Shown here piece by piece: positions 34,366 to 44,364 of a stretch of 64,000 bases of DNA. Numbering within the stretch: position 1 is the first letter of the stretch; every line of letters begins with the position of its first letter. The notes under the pieces are model-generated. The model searched no databases, had not been told where the DNA came from, and was given only the letters and a program-made list of their open reading frames with translations. This DNA is from Mactra quadrangularis (Eukaryota > Mollusca > Bivalvia > Venerida > Mactridae), in assembly GCA_025267735.1 (NCBI GenBank), contig CM046305.1, forward strand, positions 36,911,108 through 36,975,107, given 5' to 3'. Made by a program: the position numbers and the translations under genes.

Positions 34366-35253
34366 AACACCTATTTTTTATCTCAAACGTTTTTTTTTAT
34401 ACTTCATTTAAAATCAATATGTTAATTCGTTTTCAATGCACTTAGATTATACATAACATGTGTAAGAGAAATCAAGAAATTATTTCGAAGGAACATTCGG
34501 ATTGATTGTGACATTTAGGTTGTTGATACATGTATATCTCATACATAAACTGCTTCTCATGCTGCTCATACAAAAACAATAAACTGTACAGGTCGTATCC
34601 TAGGTCATGCGTGTTTTTGTACTTTAAACAATGGACTTGCCCATTAAAAAGGCAAATAAGCTGATGCATAAATAGCATTTTCTGGTAAACATATCAATTT
34701 GATATTCAAAATTTATTTAAAATATTGTTAATGCATATTGTAAATTTTAAATAATGATATGTTTTTAAAATAAGAGTAAGCTAACTTGACTACAAAATTG
34801 TAAAAATAATTCACCCCTAAATATTGGTGTATAATGAAACTGGCTATGTTTATATACGCAATGTTTACATGGACGACCTGTTTTATAAACACTAAACTGT
34901 ATGATGTTTACATTAGACAGATGTTTCATGACTTTTGCTGTGTTATTCCTATCCACCCATGGGCGTATCTCGCGGGGGTCGATACGAACATCTCGGATTT
35001 AAAAAATTTCCATCACCAATGGCATTATTTAAAGTTAATTAATATAATTAAATAAAGAAAAACTTTCGTTGCCCGTCCCTCCAAACACCCCTTGAAATAA
35101 ATTAAATTCAATGTATGTATATAAGCCCCTCATTTGAACAATTTTAGTTCCTTCCCTGGCATGTATCTTGAAATAAACATTTTGTGTCTTAACTGGATTT
35201 GTGTTTATTTTTGTGCCTGGTCTTAAAACTTGAAAACAAAACAAGAATTATTT

Positions 35254-37269
35254 ATGAATTTTGAATTAAATATAAAGAAATCACTGCTGCTTGGTATAGT
35301 TCTTGTTGAGTCTATTGTGTCAATTAATTCTCAAGAACCAAGTAATTGTGACAATAAATTTGAATATGTTTACAATATTATTGACAAACTTGTTTCACTT
35401 AAACATGAGAATACTGCAATGGAGGAAAGGATAAAACTACTTGAATCAAGACCCAAAGGTAAGATTGTATTGAGTTTTTTTGTAAAATACAAGGTCGCAT
35501 GGTTACTTGCTCTTGTATTATAGGGTATTTATGCATGTTTTTGTGTTTATCTTAGACTACATGTATCTCATACATCATTTATATCACCCTCATTGTCATA
35601 TCTATATTTAGAACAATGCCCACTATACGTTTCGAAACCTGAAATCTTGCAAACTTATTTTTCTATCCTATTCTTTTCAAATATTCAACAAATGCAGATC
35701 TCCATATGCGCTTAACATCTGTTAATTTTCGATCAGATACCTTAACAGGAAATATTTAGAGGACTGAACGAAAAACTATTAATTGTAACTCCAATTGGAA
35801 ATCAAAGGAGGTACAATAGAGTTTCGTTCAGCCCTCGAATGAAATTTTAACCCAAAAGTAAAAGTTCCCGAGAGAACCATTAATGTGCTATTATACGTGG
35901 AGGAAAGTATTTTTTTCAAAGATTTCATGATTGGCTAGCTTATTCTGGATTGTTCATGAGCCTGTTTTTTCAAAATGCGCAGTACTTCGTAAAGAAACAA
36001 TAGCAAGTTAATATGACAATTGGAGCCGCGTTCGTGCTGTTCTACTTAGAATTCCATATGCTGTTAAACCATGCTAATTTATTACAAAACATAATCACAT
36101 TTCATTCATTACAACACGTACATTGTAAATCATTTTGCATGGATTAGATTTATAAAACTATATTCTGTTGTAAAAATATTTTTGGAAATGTTTAGTGAAA
36201 GTGAGTTGGTTCACCATTTTGATGTGCTAATACTGTAAGTTTTAATTAGCACATAATTATTAATGAGTACAATTAAAAAATCTGTCAAGGTGAAGTCATG
36301 AGAAACATAGAAACACCAGTGGTGCTTTTCACAAAAAAATCTTACGAAAAAATCTTCGTAAGTCAAAAGCAAAAAACATTAATAGTACGGTCATTTTTCA
36401 ATTTCAAATATTTTAGAATTGTGTAGAATATTGTATACCTTTTGAATATCATATCATAGTTATGTTTATAATCTATCAGACTTTGAACTGCACATTTATA
36501 TGAAATTGACTTACGATAACTTTTTTTCGTAAGAATTTTTGTGAAAAGCAGCACAGCTTTTTAGTAATTTCCTGCGCTCGTAAGCAATGTACTGTATAAC
36601 GGAAATTCTAGTCTAATAACACAGAATGATTAAAACCATGATGGATGTTGTCCCCTTTGGATGAACTTGTTCATCGTATAATACAATGTCTGTTTTATTT
36701 TTCTAGACAAACCAGAATCAGGCGGTTCCACATATATCCGATGGGGTAGAAAGAAATGTCCAAGTGATGTGGAGACCGTGTATGACGGATTTATGTCAGG
36801 CTCGGACTATCGCCATCAAGGCAATGGAGTAAATTTTCTCTGCTTACCACGTGATCCAATCTGGGGAGCTTACAACCCCGCTGATGGTCCATCTTCTGTG
36901 CACGGGACAGACTATAAACTTGGTAAATCCTTTGACAACCATGAAGCACCATGTGCCGTTTGCTGGATACCAAGGGCGACTACTCTAATGATTCCCGGCA
37001 AAAACAAATGTCACGATGGTTGGCAACTTGAATACAATGGATATATCGTGACCAATCACCAAGACGGATATCGTTCGGAATATGTCTGCTTAGATGAAGA
37101 ACCGGAAACTGTACGTGATCAATTTGACACGACAGATAATGGTGCTCGTTTATATCTCGTGGAAGTTCGGTGTGGCTCGTTACCTTGTGATGTATATCCA
37201 CGTGGTCGTGAACTCACCTGTGCCGTCTGCTCTAAATCTTCTGTTGCAAGCACAAATTTACATGTATAA
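35254..37269 (+). CDS. Short-chain collagen C4-like secreted protein, copy 2 (exons 35254-35458, 36707-37269)
   Basis: Same exon structure, phase and exon-2 length (563 nt) as copy 1, giving 255 residues. The old start codon reads ATA (IKKSLLL instead of MKKSMLL), so the start moves to an upstream ATG (MNFELNIKK...) and the signal peptide gains six residues. The second N-terminal Cys is Tyr here (FEYVYN for FECVYN). I counted 11 amino-acid and 9 silent changes in exon 2, five of the former within the 13 residues after DGFM. Homology to copy 1 continues to ~37478, but the AATAAA of copy 1 is not kept, so the transcript end is unclear. A LINE lies on each side. Confidence 0.78.
35757..35842. 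repeat. Intronic inverted repeat in C4-like copy 2
   Basis: Decayed counterpart of 20878-20960 with the same GTTTCGTTCAGCCCTCG right arm. Confidence 0.45.
36078..36176 (-). repeat. Inverted partner repeat B
   Basis: Reverse complement of 33971-34030 plus an insertion. Lies in the intron of C4-like copy 2 and is absent from copy 1, so it arrived after the duplication. Confidence 0.6.
36316..36553. mobile_element. MITE 'GTGCTTTTCACAAAAATTCT', copy 2
   Basis: 238 bp, at the position equivalent to copy 1 in the paralogous intron, so inserted before the gene duplication. Confidence 0.65.
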
Positions 37270-37872
37270 TAAGTTCAAAACTCCCTTGGATATATGCAGA
37301 GTGAATTGTAAATTTGTTTGAATATACATTTGGCGGAATTGAACTAAGGACCATGCCTTACATGACTGCTCCTTATTAAATGTGTACATGTATCTTTTTA
37401 TGTATCCAAAACGTTATTTCAATTTATTATTATGCTAGATCTATATTCATGTATACTCGTAGTAGCGGTTTATGCAGTTTATTTCTAGGCGATAAAAGTA
37501 GGTCCGTCAATCAACAGACGCGTCTTTGTTTCAGTGTCAGTGACAGGTATATATTTTACTTATATTGATAAGCGTGTGAATGGGCGGGGTATAGGATAGA
37601 ATACACACTTCGTCCGCATTCTTGTTCTGCTCGGTTCGTTCGGAATCTAATGCGTAAGGAGTAACCATTAGTATGGATTAGTTTGGTTTCAATGTGCACG
37701 AAAGTCTTTCTGTATTTTAATACTTTGATTTTTAGACTGTCAACAGACATTTGAAATTAGGGCTGCTGCGAGTATCCGAGTACTCGGATCGCCAATTGCT
37801 CAACGATCCACAGCCCTATTTGAAATAGCCGATAATTAAGAAGTTTGCGCTGAGGTATAATCAGTAATGTTT

Positions 37873-38010
37873 CATAGGCGGATCTAGCGGGGGTCAAAGG
37901 ATCCGGACCCCCTTGGAATTTCCAAAATGTACTTGTCCATTTGTGTATTTCTTGACTGTTAGTCATTTTTAAATTACATGAAACAATTTTTCTCGATGGT
38001 TATGTAATTA
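37873..38010. mobile_element. MITE 'CAGGGGCGGATCCAGG' family, truncated copy 4
   Basis: Inverted relative to the other copies: starts CATAGGCGGATCTAGC and runs to gatggttatgtaatt, where similarity ends. Confidence 0.6.
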
Positions 38011-39420
38011 GCAAGACTGTGAAACAGGCGAAGCTATAAGCGGCATTTCAGAAGTGCGATATTGAGTAGTGGTCCATTTTTCCGCATGCCAGCAAATAGT
38101 TCAATATTAAAAACTCGATACATAACTGCCTTTATCTTGCATTCACACATACTTCATAAAATTCATTGCGACATCAAATCTCTTCAATTTTGTGAACAAT
38201 TAAACTATGTTAGAAAGTAATAACTCGACTAGTTACCGCGGATGTATACATGTACATCGATTTCATTCATGAAAAATTATGAATGAAAATATTTTACTCG
38301 TCCCCGTATCAAACACTATAGTCACGTGATTAACAATGGAAAGACTCGATCAAACGCTTTACTTTGAATTTGTAAGAACGGTTAAATTTCACAATAATAT
38401 AAACAGTGGAGTAAATGTTTTATTTCTGTGTAAAAAAATAAACAAATATTGAATGACACAATATGCTAGTTGTGAAGTAGTCTATTCGCCGTGCAAATTC
38501 GAATATTTCATAAGTCCATTACTACTGTTCTTTGCAGTGAAACATTGACATGATTGTAACGAGCTCACCCCGGATAACTGTGGACGCGTGCATAGATCTA
38601 CGCACGATGTATCGTCTAGATCTATACCGCGGGAGTCGATCTACGTCAGTTGAGGTTCTCCGAGGTGAACTGGTTGGTATCGGGGTTGAGAGGCCTGTCG
38701 AGTGGTTCTCTTACACCTGTGGTTCAATTGGTAGCGTGAACGATTGAAGTACACTTAATGCTCTCGTCAACATTGTCTGCGTACCAGGTACACAAGGGTG
38801 AACACAAAGACAACTCGTTGGTAAAGTTTCAACTCGAACGTTTTATTTTACGTTGAAAGTATTCTTCACAAAGTTCACAAAAGTTCACAAAAGTTCCGAG
38901 CCGGATGTGTAAAACACATAAACACAAGGGTTTGTTAGGCTCTTCATAGTTATACATATTACTGATTCTCATGTACATGAGTTTAACTTGATTGACTTCC
39001 GGTTCACATATTTGATACTTCACATCACAGAATAAGTCACATTAAATACACGAATATTCCTCCTATGCAACATAACACATTGATTAATGTCACACAATGT
39101 TGACCGTCACTGAGATTTAAAACTATTTACAGTAAAAACATCACTTATGCACTTTTTAAAGTAACAATCCATGTCCACAATGAAAGTTCGATTGATATGA
39201 ATATGAACCATCCAGAGTTTTCCATTGCCCAATAAAACCCTTGAGGTGTGTAAGGAATAACTAGTCCCTCACCCAAAATGCACTAAACTTATTTCAAGAA
39301 CATGAGAAATGAGTGACGCTGGACCCAATTTTTAATTACCAGAACAATGTACTATACTTAGGTAAAAAGCAATGAAAAAAGTTATTTGTTGAACAAAACA
39401 ATTTACTATACTACTTAGAA
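38010..39420. other. Noncoding stretch after C4-like copy 2
   Basis: No supported gene or repeat boundary seen. There is one short GC-richer part near 38550-38750 with a 65-codon frame lacking homology, and AAGTTCACA iterations near 38870-38900. Confidence 0.4.
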
Positions 39421-39488
39421 GATATTTGTTAAAAAAAAAATTTTTTTTGAAGTAAAGTACAAACAAGATGGAATAACTTTTTATTGTA

Positions 39489-42470
39489 TTAACTAAGACA
39501 GGTGGGGTGAAATTTATCAATGACTCCAGACCATTTCTTGTTCAGTCTATTTTTAAATGCATTAATTGAGGGGGCTGTAACGATCTCATTAGATAGTGAG
39601 TTCCAGTTATTAACTACCCTCTGGCTGAATACATTGGATCTAAAATCAGTTTTGGATCTATTCTTAAATATTTTATGTGAATTTCCTCTTATGTTATGCA
39701 TGGGATCATTTTCTTGTTCAGGAAAGAAATAGTTGTGATTTAATTTATCATGGCCATTTTTGATACGGTAAACTTGGATAAGGTCTGCCCTAGAGCGTCT
39801 GTACTCCAAACTAGGTAATCCTAATTTTTTTAACCTTTCACTGTAATTAAGACCTTCTAAACCTTTAATTAATCTGGTTGCTCTTCTTTGCACTTGCTCG
39901 ATTTCTCTTTTGTCCTTTTTTAGCCTAGGTGACCAGACTGAAGCAGCATATTCTAAATGGGGACGAATAAGGGTCTTGTAAAGACTTAAAAACATGTCTT
40001 TAGATAAATAAGTAAAATTTTTTGTAATGATTCCTATGTTTCTATTGGCCAATTTGACCTTACTATGAATATGGTTTCTGAAGGTCAGTTTGTTGTCAAA
40101 GATCACTCCCAGGTCTTTTTCTTCCTCTACCATCTGGATTTTTTCAACTACATCATTTTGATTTTTCATAAAATATTCATTATATTCACCTTTACCTATA
40201 TGCATTACTTTGCATTTTTTTACATTGAATATCATTTGCCATTTATTGGCCCAATTGCATGCTTCAAATACATCATCTTGCAACATTTGTGAATCATTGT
40301 CGCTTTTTATGCACCTATAAAGTTTCGTGTCATCAGCAAACAGTCTGGTAGAACAAGTTAAAGAGTTAGGAAGATCATTTATGTATATTGAGAATAGAAT
40401 AGGACCCAGAACACTTCCTTGGGGCACACCACTAGTGACTTTAGACCAAGATGATACTGTGCCGTTAATTGACACTCTTTGTACCCTATTTTCCAAAAAA
40501 TTTTCTATCCATTTATATATATCTCCCTGTATTCCATAACCCCAAATTTTTGATAAGAGTCTTTGATGTGGTACTTTATCAAAAGCCGCTTTGAAATCTA
40601 AATAAATGACATCAATACTATGACCTTCATCGATTTCCCTTGACCAATCTTCTACTATTTCCAGCAATTGAGTGTTACACGACCTTCCTTTTCTAAACCC
40701 ATGTTGTTCATCAATTATGATGTTGTTAGTCTCTAAATGTTCAACAATGGCATTTCTGATGATTTTTTCTAAGACTCTACAGCATATTGGTGTAATTGAT
40801 ATTGGTCTGTAATTTTCAGGTAGTTTTTTATTTCCGGCTTTGAAAATAGCAGTTACATTGGCCTCTTTCCACTTTTTAGAAAGTTTCCCATTATGAAGAG
40901 AATTGTTAAATAGTATTTTTAAGGGTTTTAACAACTGATTGGAACATTCTATCAAAATTTTTGGGTGTATGTTGTCTGGACCTTGGGCCTTGGACGGGTT
41001 CAGTTCATTAATCACTTTTTCTATAGTGTCTTCAGTAATAGTTATAGATCTTATTATCTCCAGATTTTGTGACACAGGGTTGAAAACAGGTATATTACTA
41101 GTATCTTCCTCAGTGAAGACAGATGTAAAGTGACCATTGAGTGTGTCAGCAATTTCTTTATCATCAATGGTTATGTTTCCATCTTTTTTAACAAGGTTAC
41201 AAATAGAAGCTGTTGTTTTGGTGTTTTTTCTGATGTATTTCCAGAATTTTTTGTTATTACTTTTAATATTAGCGGCTATATCTTGTTCATAATTATACTT
41301 AGATCTTCTGAGTTCATAATTGACCTTGTTCCTTGCTGCTTTGTATTCCTCAAAGGTTTTATGGTTTTTGTTGTTGAGATATTTGATCCATTTTTGTCGC
41401 TTTTTCTTAATTGCGAGAGAAGCTTGATGATCTATTATGGGGTTCTTGAATTTAGCAGTAGGGTCCTTACTGATAGGTACATAAAGTTCTACACACTTGA
41501 TAATTATTTCATTGAACCTTTCCCACATATTCTCAATGTCACCCACAATTTTCTCTTCCCAGTTGACGTTCTCAAGTTCTTCCCTCATGCCATCATAGTT
41601 GCCTTTGAAGTAGTTGAATTTTTTTTGTTTATTTCTACTTGCTGGTATATAACAGGAAAATTTGAAGAAAAGTACAACATGATCACTGCTGTCTAAGCTG
41701 GGCAAATAATCAATTTCGTCTATCATGTTTTCTTCATTTGTAAAGATTAGATCTAACATTGAAGGAGTTTGGTTATTTCTAAATCTTGTTGGTTTCTTGA
41801 CATGTTGATAGAGAAACAGGTCTTTTATTCCATCTAGAAACACGTTACTTTGATGATTAGAGCTGTTATATGAACATTCATTAGTCCAATCTATACTAGG
41901 TAGATTAAAGTCACCAAGCACTAGAAAGTGAGAGTAATTTTTAACATAGAAAATAGTTAACAATTCAATTAGCTTTTGAACATTCACAATATCACAGTTA
42001 GGACTTTTGTAAATACACAGAATTAACAATTTGTCTTTGTTTTGTAAGCAAACTTCACAAGCGGTGAATTCTTCATAATCATGACTGATGTCTATATTAG
42101 ATGCTTTAAAGGATTGTTTTACAAAAATACAGACTCCTCTGCCTCTTGTCAAGTCAGAAATAAACATGTCATAATTTTCAATATTGTATACTTCCTTAAT
42201 ATTACCAAAAGTTGAATTTTTTGGGAACACTTCAGTTATAGCAATAACGTCAGGACTCTTATCATTGACAAGACTATACAGTTCAGTTTTTTTCACTTTA
42301 GTCAATGTGTCTGCATTAGTATACAGAACACTAAGGTTATTTACAATATTAAAACAATATTTATCATTAAAAACAGAGTTACTCTCACAGTTAAAAGGTG
42401 ATGAATTATTATAAAAAATGTTCACTTTAGAGTGATTGCCTGAGTTTCTATTCAAGCTAAAATCCTTGTC
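39489..42470 (-). CDS. CR1-type LINE ORF2 endonuclease/reverse transcriptase
   Basis: About 993 codons, open directly after the ORF1 TAG and in the same frame. It has no ATG before the endonuclease domain begins (NLSVLYTNADTL). Endonuclease motifs: ITEVFP, GDFNLPSIDW, SLDSSDHVV. RT motifs: YRPISITPICCRVLEKI, EQHGFRKGRSCNTQL, YLDFKAAFDKVPH (~620), SGVPQGSVLGPILF, FADDTKLY (~708), and the EKDLGVIFD and HLEYAASVW blocks. These motifs are characteristic of CR1/jockey-like elements. Expression probably needs readthrough or reinitiation. Confidence 0.85.
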   Translation of the reverse strand, partial: DKDFSLNRNSGNHSKVNIFYNNSSPFNCESNSVFNDKYCFNIVNNLSVLYTNADTLTKVKKTELYSLVNDKSPDVIAITEVFPKNSTFGNIKEVYNIENYDMFISDLTRGRGVCIFVKQSFKASNIDISHDYEEFTACEVCLQNKDKLLILCIYKSPNCDIVNVQKLIELLTIFYVKNYSHFLVLGDFNLPSIDWTNECSYNSSNHQSNVFLDGIKDLFLYQHVKKPTRFRNNQTPSMLDLIFTNEENMIDEIDYLPSLDSSDHVVLFFKFSCYIPASRNKQKKFNYFKGNYDGMREELENVNWEEKIVGDIENMWERFNEIIIKCVELYVPISKDPTAKFKNPIIDHQASLAIKKKRQKWIKYLNNKNHKTFEEYKAARNKVNYELRRSKYNYEQDIAANIKSNNKKFWKYIRKNTKTTASICNLVKKDGNITIDDKEIADTLNGHFTSVFTEEDTSNIPVFNPVSQNLEIIRSITITEDTIEKVINELNPSKAQGPDNIHPKILIECSNQLLKPLKILFNNSLHNGKLSKKWKEANVTAIFKAGNKKLPENYRPISITPICCRVLEKIIRNAIVEHLETNNIIIDEQHGFRKGRSCNTQLLEIVEDWSREIDEGHSIDVIYLDFKAAFDKVPHQRLLSKIWGYGIQGDIYKWIENFLENRVQRVSINGTVSSWSKVTSGVPQGSVLGPILFSIYINDLPNSLTCSTRLFADDTKLYRCIKSDNDSQMLQDDVFEACNWANKWQMIFNVKKCKVMHIGKGEYNEYFMKNQNDVVEKIQMVEEEKDLGVIFDNKLTFRNHIHSKVKLANRNIGIITKNFTYLSKDMFLSLYKTLIRPHLEYAASVWSPRLKKDKREIEQVQRRATRLIKGLEGLNYSERLKKLGLPSLEYRRSRADLIQVYRIKNGHDKLNHNYFFPEQENDPMHNIRGNSHKIFKNRSKTDFRSNVFSQRVVNNWNSLSNEIVTAPSINAFKNRLNKKWSGVIDKFHPTCLS

Positions 42471-43568
42471 CTATTGTAGACGATTAATTTCTGGTGAACT
42501 AGGTTCACTTACATCATTGATTATAGTCTTATTGATATTGAAACCTCCAGGTAAGGTGGTGTCCATAGGTACAGTTTCATCTAAAAATTCTTGACTAAAT
42601 CTATACTCATTGAGTGAAGAATTGATACTTTGTTTGGTAGTCATTTCGCTGCCAGCTATCTTTTTGTCACTTGTACTTAAGCTTACTACGGTGGTATCGC
42701 TTTCACTAGATGGTTTGTCATTGCTTCTCCTTAGATTGCCTCTTCTTTCCAATCTTTGTACGTTGGTCAAATCCTTAGAGATAGCTATTACTTTTAGATC
42801 AGGATCTCCTAATAACCTTATTTTTTTAGCATTATTAAGTATTTGTTTTTTGTGCGAGATATTAGACAAGACTGCTTTAAGAATTCTAGGTTTGGCCATG
42901 TTTTTTGTTTTTCTCCCGAATCTAATGCAGGTGTTTATTTGAAGATCTTGAACCCCAATTGAGTCTGCTAATTTTTTTAACATCATTATATCATGTTCTT
43001 TGTTATCTAACCCAATGGAACTAATACCTTCTTTAACATTGAAAAAGATCAAATTCATTTCTCTTTTCCTTCTATCTTCTAATTCTTTAGTCTCTTCCCT
43101 GATAAGTTGAAGCATTCTATTTTCAATTTTCTCATCATATTCCTTCTTAAAATTATTCATTTCAGACTTTATATGGCATTTAGTGTCAATTTCTAAGGAA
43201 TCCATTCTAGATTCAAGGGCAGATAATCTTGCCTCTTGTTTTTCACTGAGGTCCTGTAGGGTAGAGCTGATGTATTCCAAAGACGGGGCAGTTGCTTTAC
43301 AACATTTACATCTCCATTTAAATTCATCGAGTTCACCACTTTCCACCAATTCAAGAGTTCTAGAAGATAATTCAGTACAATTTTTGCAAAAATACAGTTT
43401 ACAGCCACTACATTGGATTTTATTAAGTAGATCGACATTATTCTTGCAGTTAGTACATAGGTCCCCTTGATCTGGGCTTCTTGTTTGAAGGTTTCTTTTT
43501 AAAGCCGGTTCTAACCTACGTGCAACATTGACCATGGGTCTATTTATTTTTGGGGTACTGGTTGCCAT
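42471..43568 (-). CDS. CR1-type LINE ORF1 (PHD-like finger, coiled coil, RRM-like)
   Basis: 365 residues from a real ATG. Residues ~38-91 form a PHD-like zinc finger: CTNC, CSGC, YFCKNC, WRCKCC. Residues ~100-165 are coiled coil (DLSEKQEARLSALESRMDSL). From ~168, MNLIFFNVKE with VLSNISHKKQILNNAKKIR fits the RRM and C-terminal domain of LINE ORF1 proteins. It ends ...RLQ at TAG (42473-42471), and the same frame stays open beyond that for another 993 codons of ORF2. Confidence 0.82.
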   Translation of the reverse strand: MATSTPKINRPMVNVARRLEPALKRNLQTRSPDQGDLCTNCKNNVDLLNKIQCSGCKLYFCKNCTELSSRTLELVESGELDEFKWRCKCCKATAPSLEYISSTLQDLSEKQEARLSALESRMDSLEIDTKCHIKSEMNNFKKEYDEKIENRMLQLIREETKELEDRRKREMNLIFFNVKEGISSIGLDNKEHDIMMLKKLADSIGVQDLQINTCIRFGRKTKNMAKPRILKAVLSNISHKKQILNNAKKIRLLGDPDLKVIAISKDLTNVQRLERRGNLRRSNDKPSSESDTTVVSLSTSDKKIAGSEMTTKQSINSSLNEYRFSQEFLDETVPMDTTLPGGFNINKTIINDVSEPSSPEINRLQ

Positions 43569-43845
43569 TATGTCCGTTCTTATAATATTAAAGTGAAAGG
43601 GAAGTAGATATATATACTGTGTTACAAAATGTGTAATGAAGGTAAGGCAGTCCTCACAACATCAGTACATGTTAAGAAACAATAATTCGTATTGAAAAGC
43701 CGGTGGGCTAAGCAACAATACTATATTCTATATTTTACTGTTAGTTGATGGCAGGGCAGTCCCTACACATCTGTAAAAAAAAACAACTATGGTTGTATGC
43801 TTAAAAATGTATCAAATAGTGTTTTATATTAAATTATTGTACAAT

Positions 43846-44364
43846 CTAAGATGGCCTTTGTGTATTTTTACTCTCACTTATTTTTTTCAGCCACTTCTTA
43901 GCTGTTACTCCTTCTGGGTGAATACCATCAACGGATAGGCTGGGGTCTAAAGTGTATCTAGTACGGGGTGCTGATCTACCCTTCCTTCTATCCCTTCTAG
44001 TTTTGACAAAGTCCTGGTACAATTTTGGAGATGTAAAATTGTGTTTACTGTTGAAGTCTTGAATGAGGTTATTGATAAGTTGAACCTGTTCGTTAATGAC
44101 TGTATCATCCACTTCCTGCCAATGTGGATAGTTTCTGTTCTTATTCCAAACTTTAGTAAAGATTGGGGGAATTTCAATTAAACCTATGTTTTGTTTTTTC
44201 TCTGTTGCAAAGAGTGATAATTGGTTGAAAAGATCACCAATGTAATTAGTTAATTCCTCAGTGCTACTGTATCTAGGATAGATGAAATTGCCTACTTTTC
44301 TGGTGATATCACAAGTACCATACCATAGTAGGTTCAAAGTATCTGGTTCTATTCTATCTACCAA
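43846..44364 (-). CDS. SGNH-hydrolase-like ORF at the 5' end of the CR1 element (N-terminus missing)
   Basis: About 172 codons with LLWYGTCDITRKVGNFIYP and, near the end, SLSVDGIHPEG, which holds the Asp-x-x-His pair of SGNH/GDSL esterases. The Ser-bearing N-terminal block is absent. The open frame begins with no ATG right after TTATTTTAG, which could be a 3' splice site or simply a stop. SGNH domains are known in ORF1 of CR1-group LINEs; here the frame is separate and upstream of a PHD-type ORF1. It could be a decayed 5' part of the element or an older neighbour. Confidence 0.5.
   Translation of the reverse strand: MVDRIEPDTLNLLWYGTCDITRKVGNFIYPRYSSTEELTNYIGDLFNQLSLFATEKKQNIGLIEIPPIFTKVWNKNRNYPHWQEVDDTVINEQVQLINNLIQDFNSKHNFTSPKLYQDFVKTRRDRRKGRSAPRTRYTLDPSLSVDGIHPEGVTAKKWLKKISESKNTQRPS

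Noticed and set aside
38550..38747. 65-codon GC-richer open frame
   Set aside because: No domain or splice partner recognised; composition alone is not enough.
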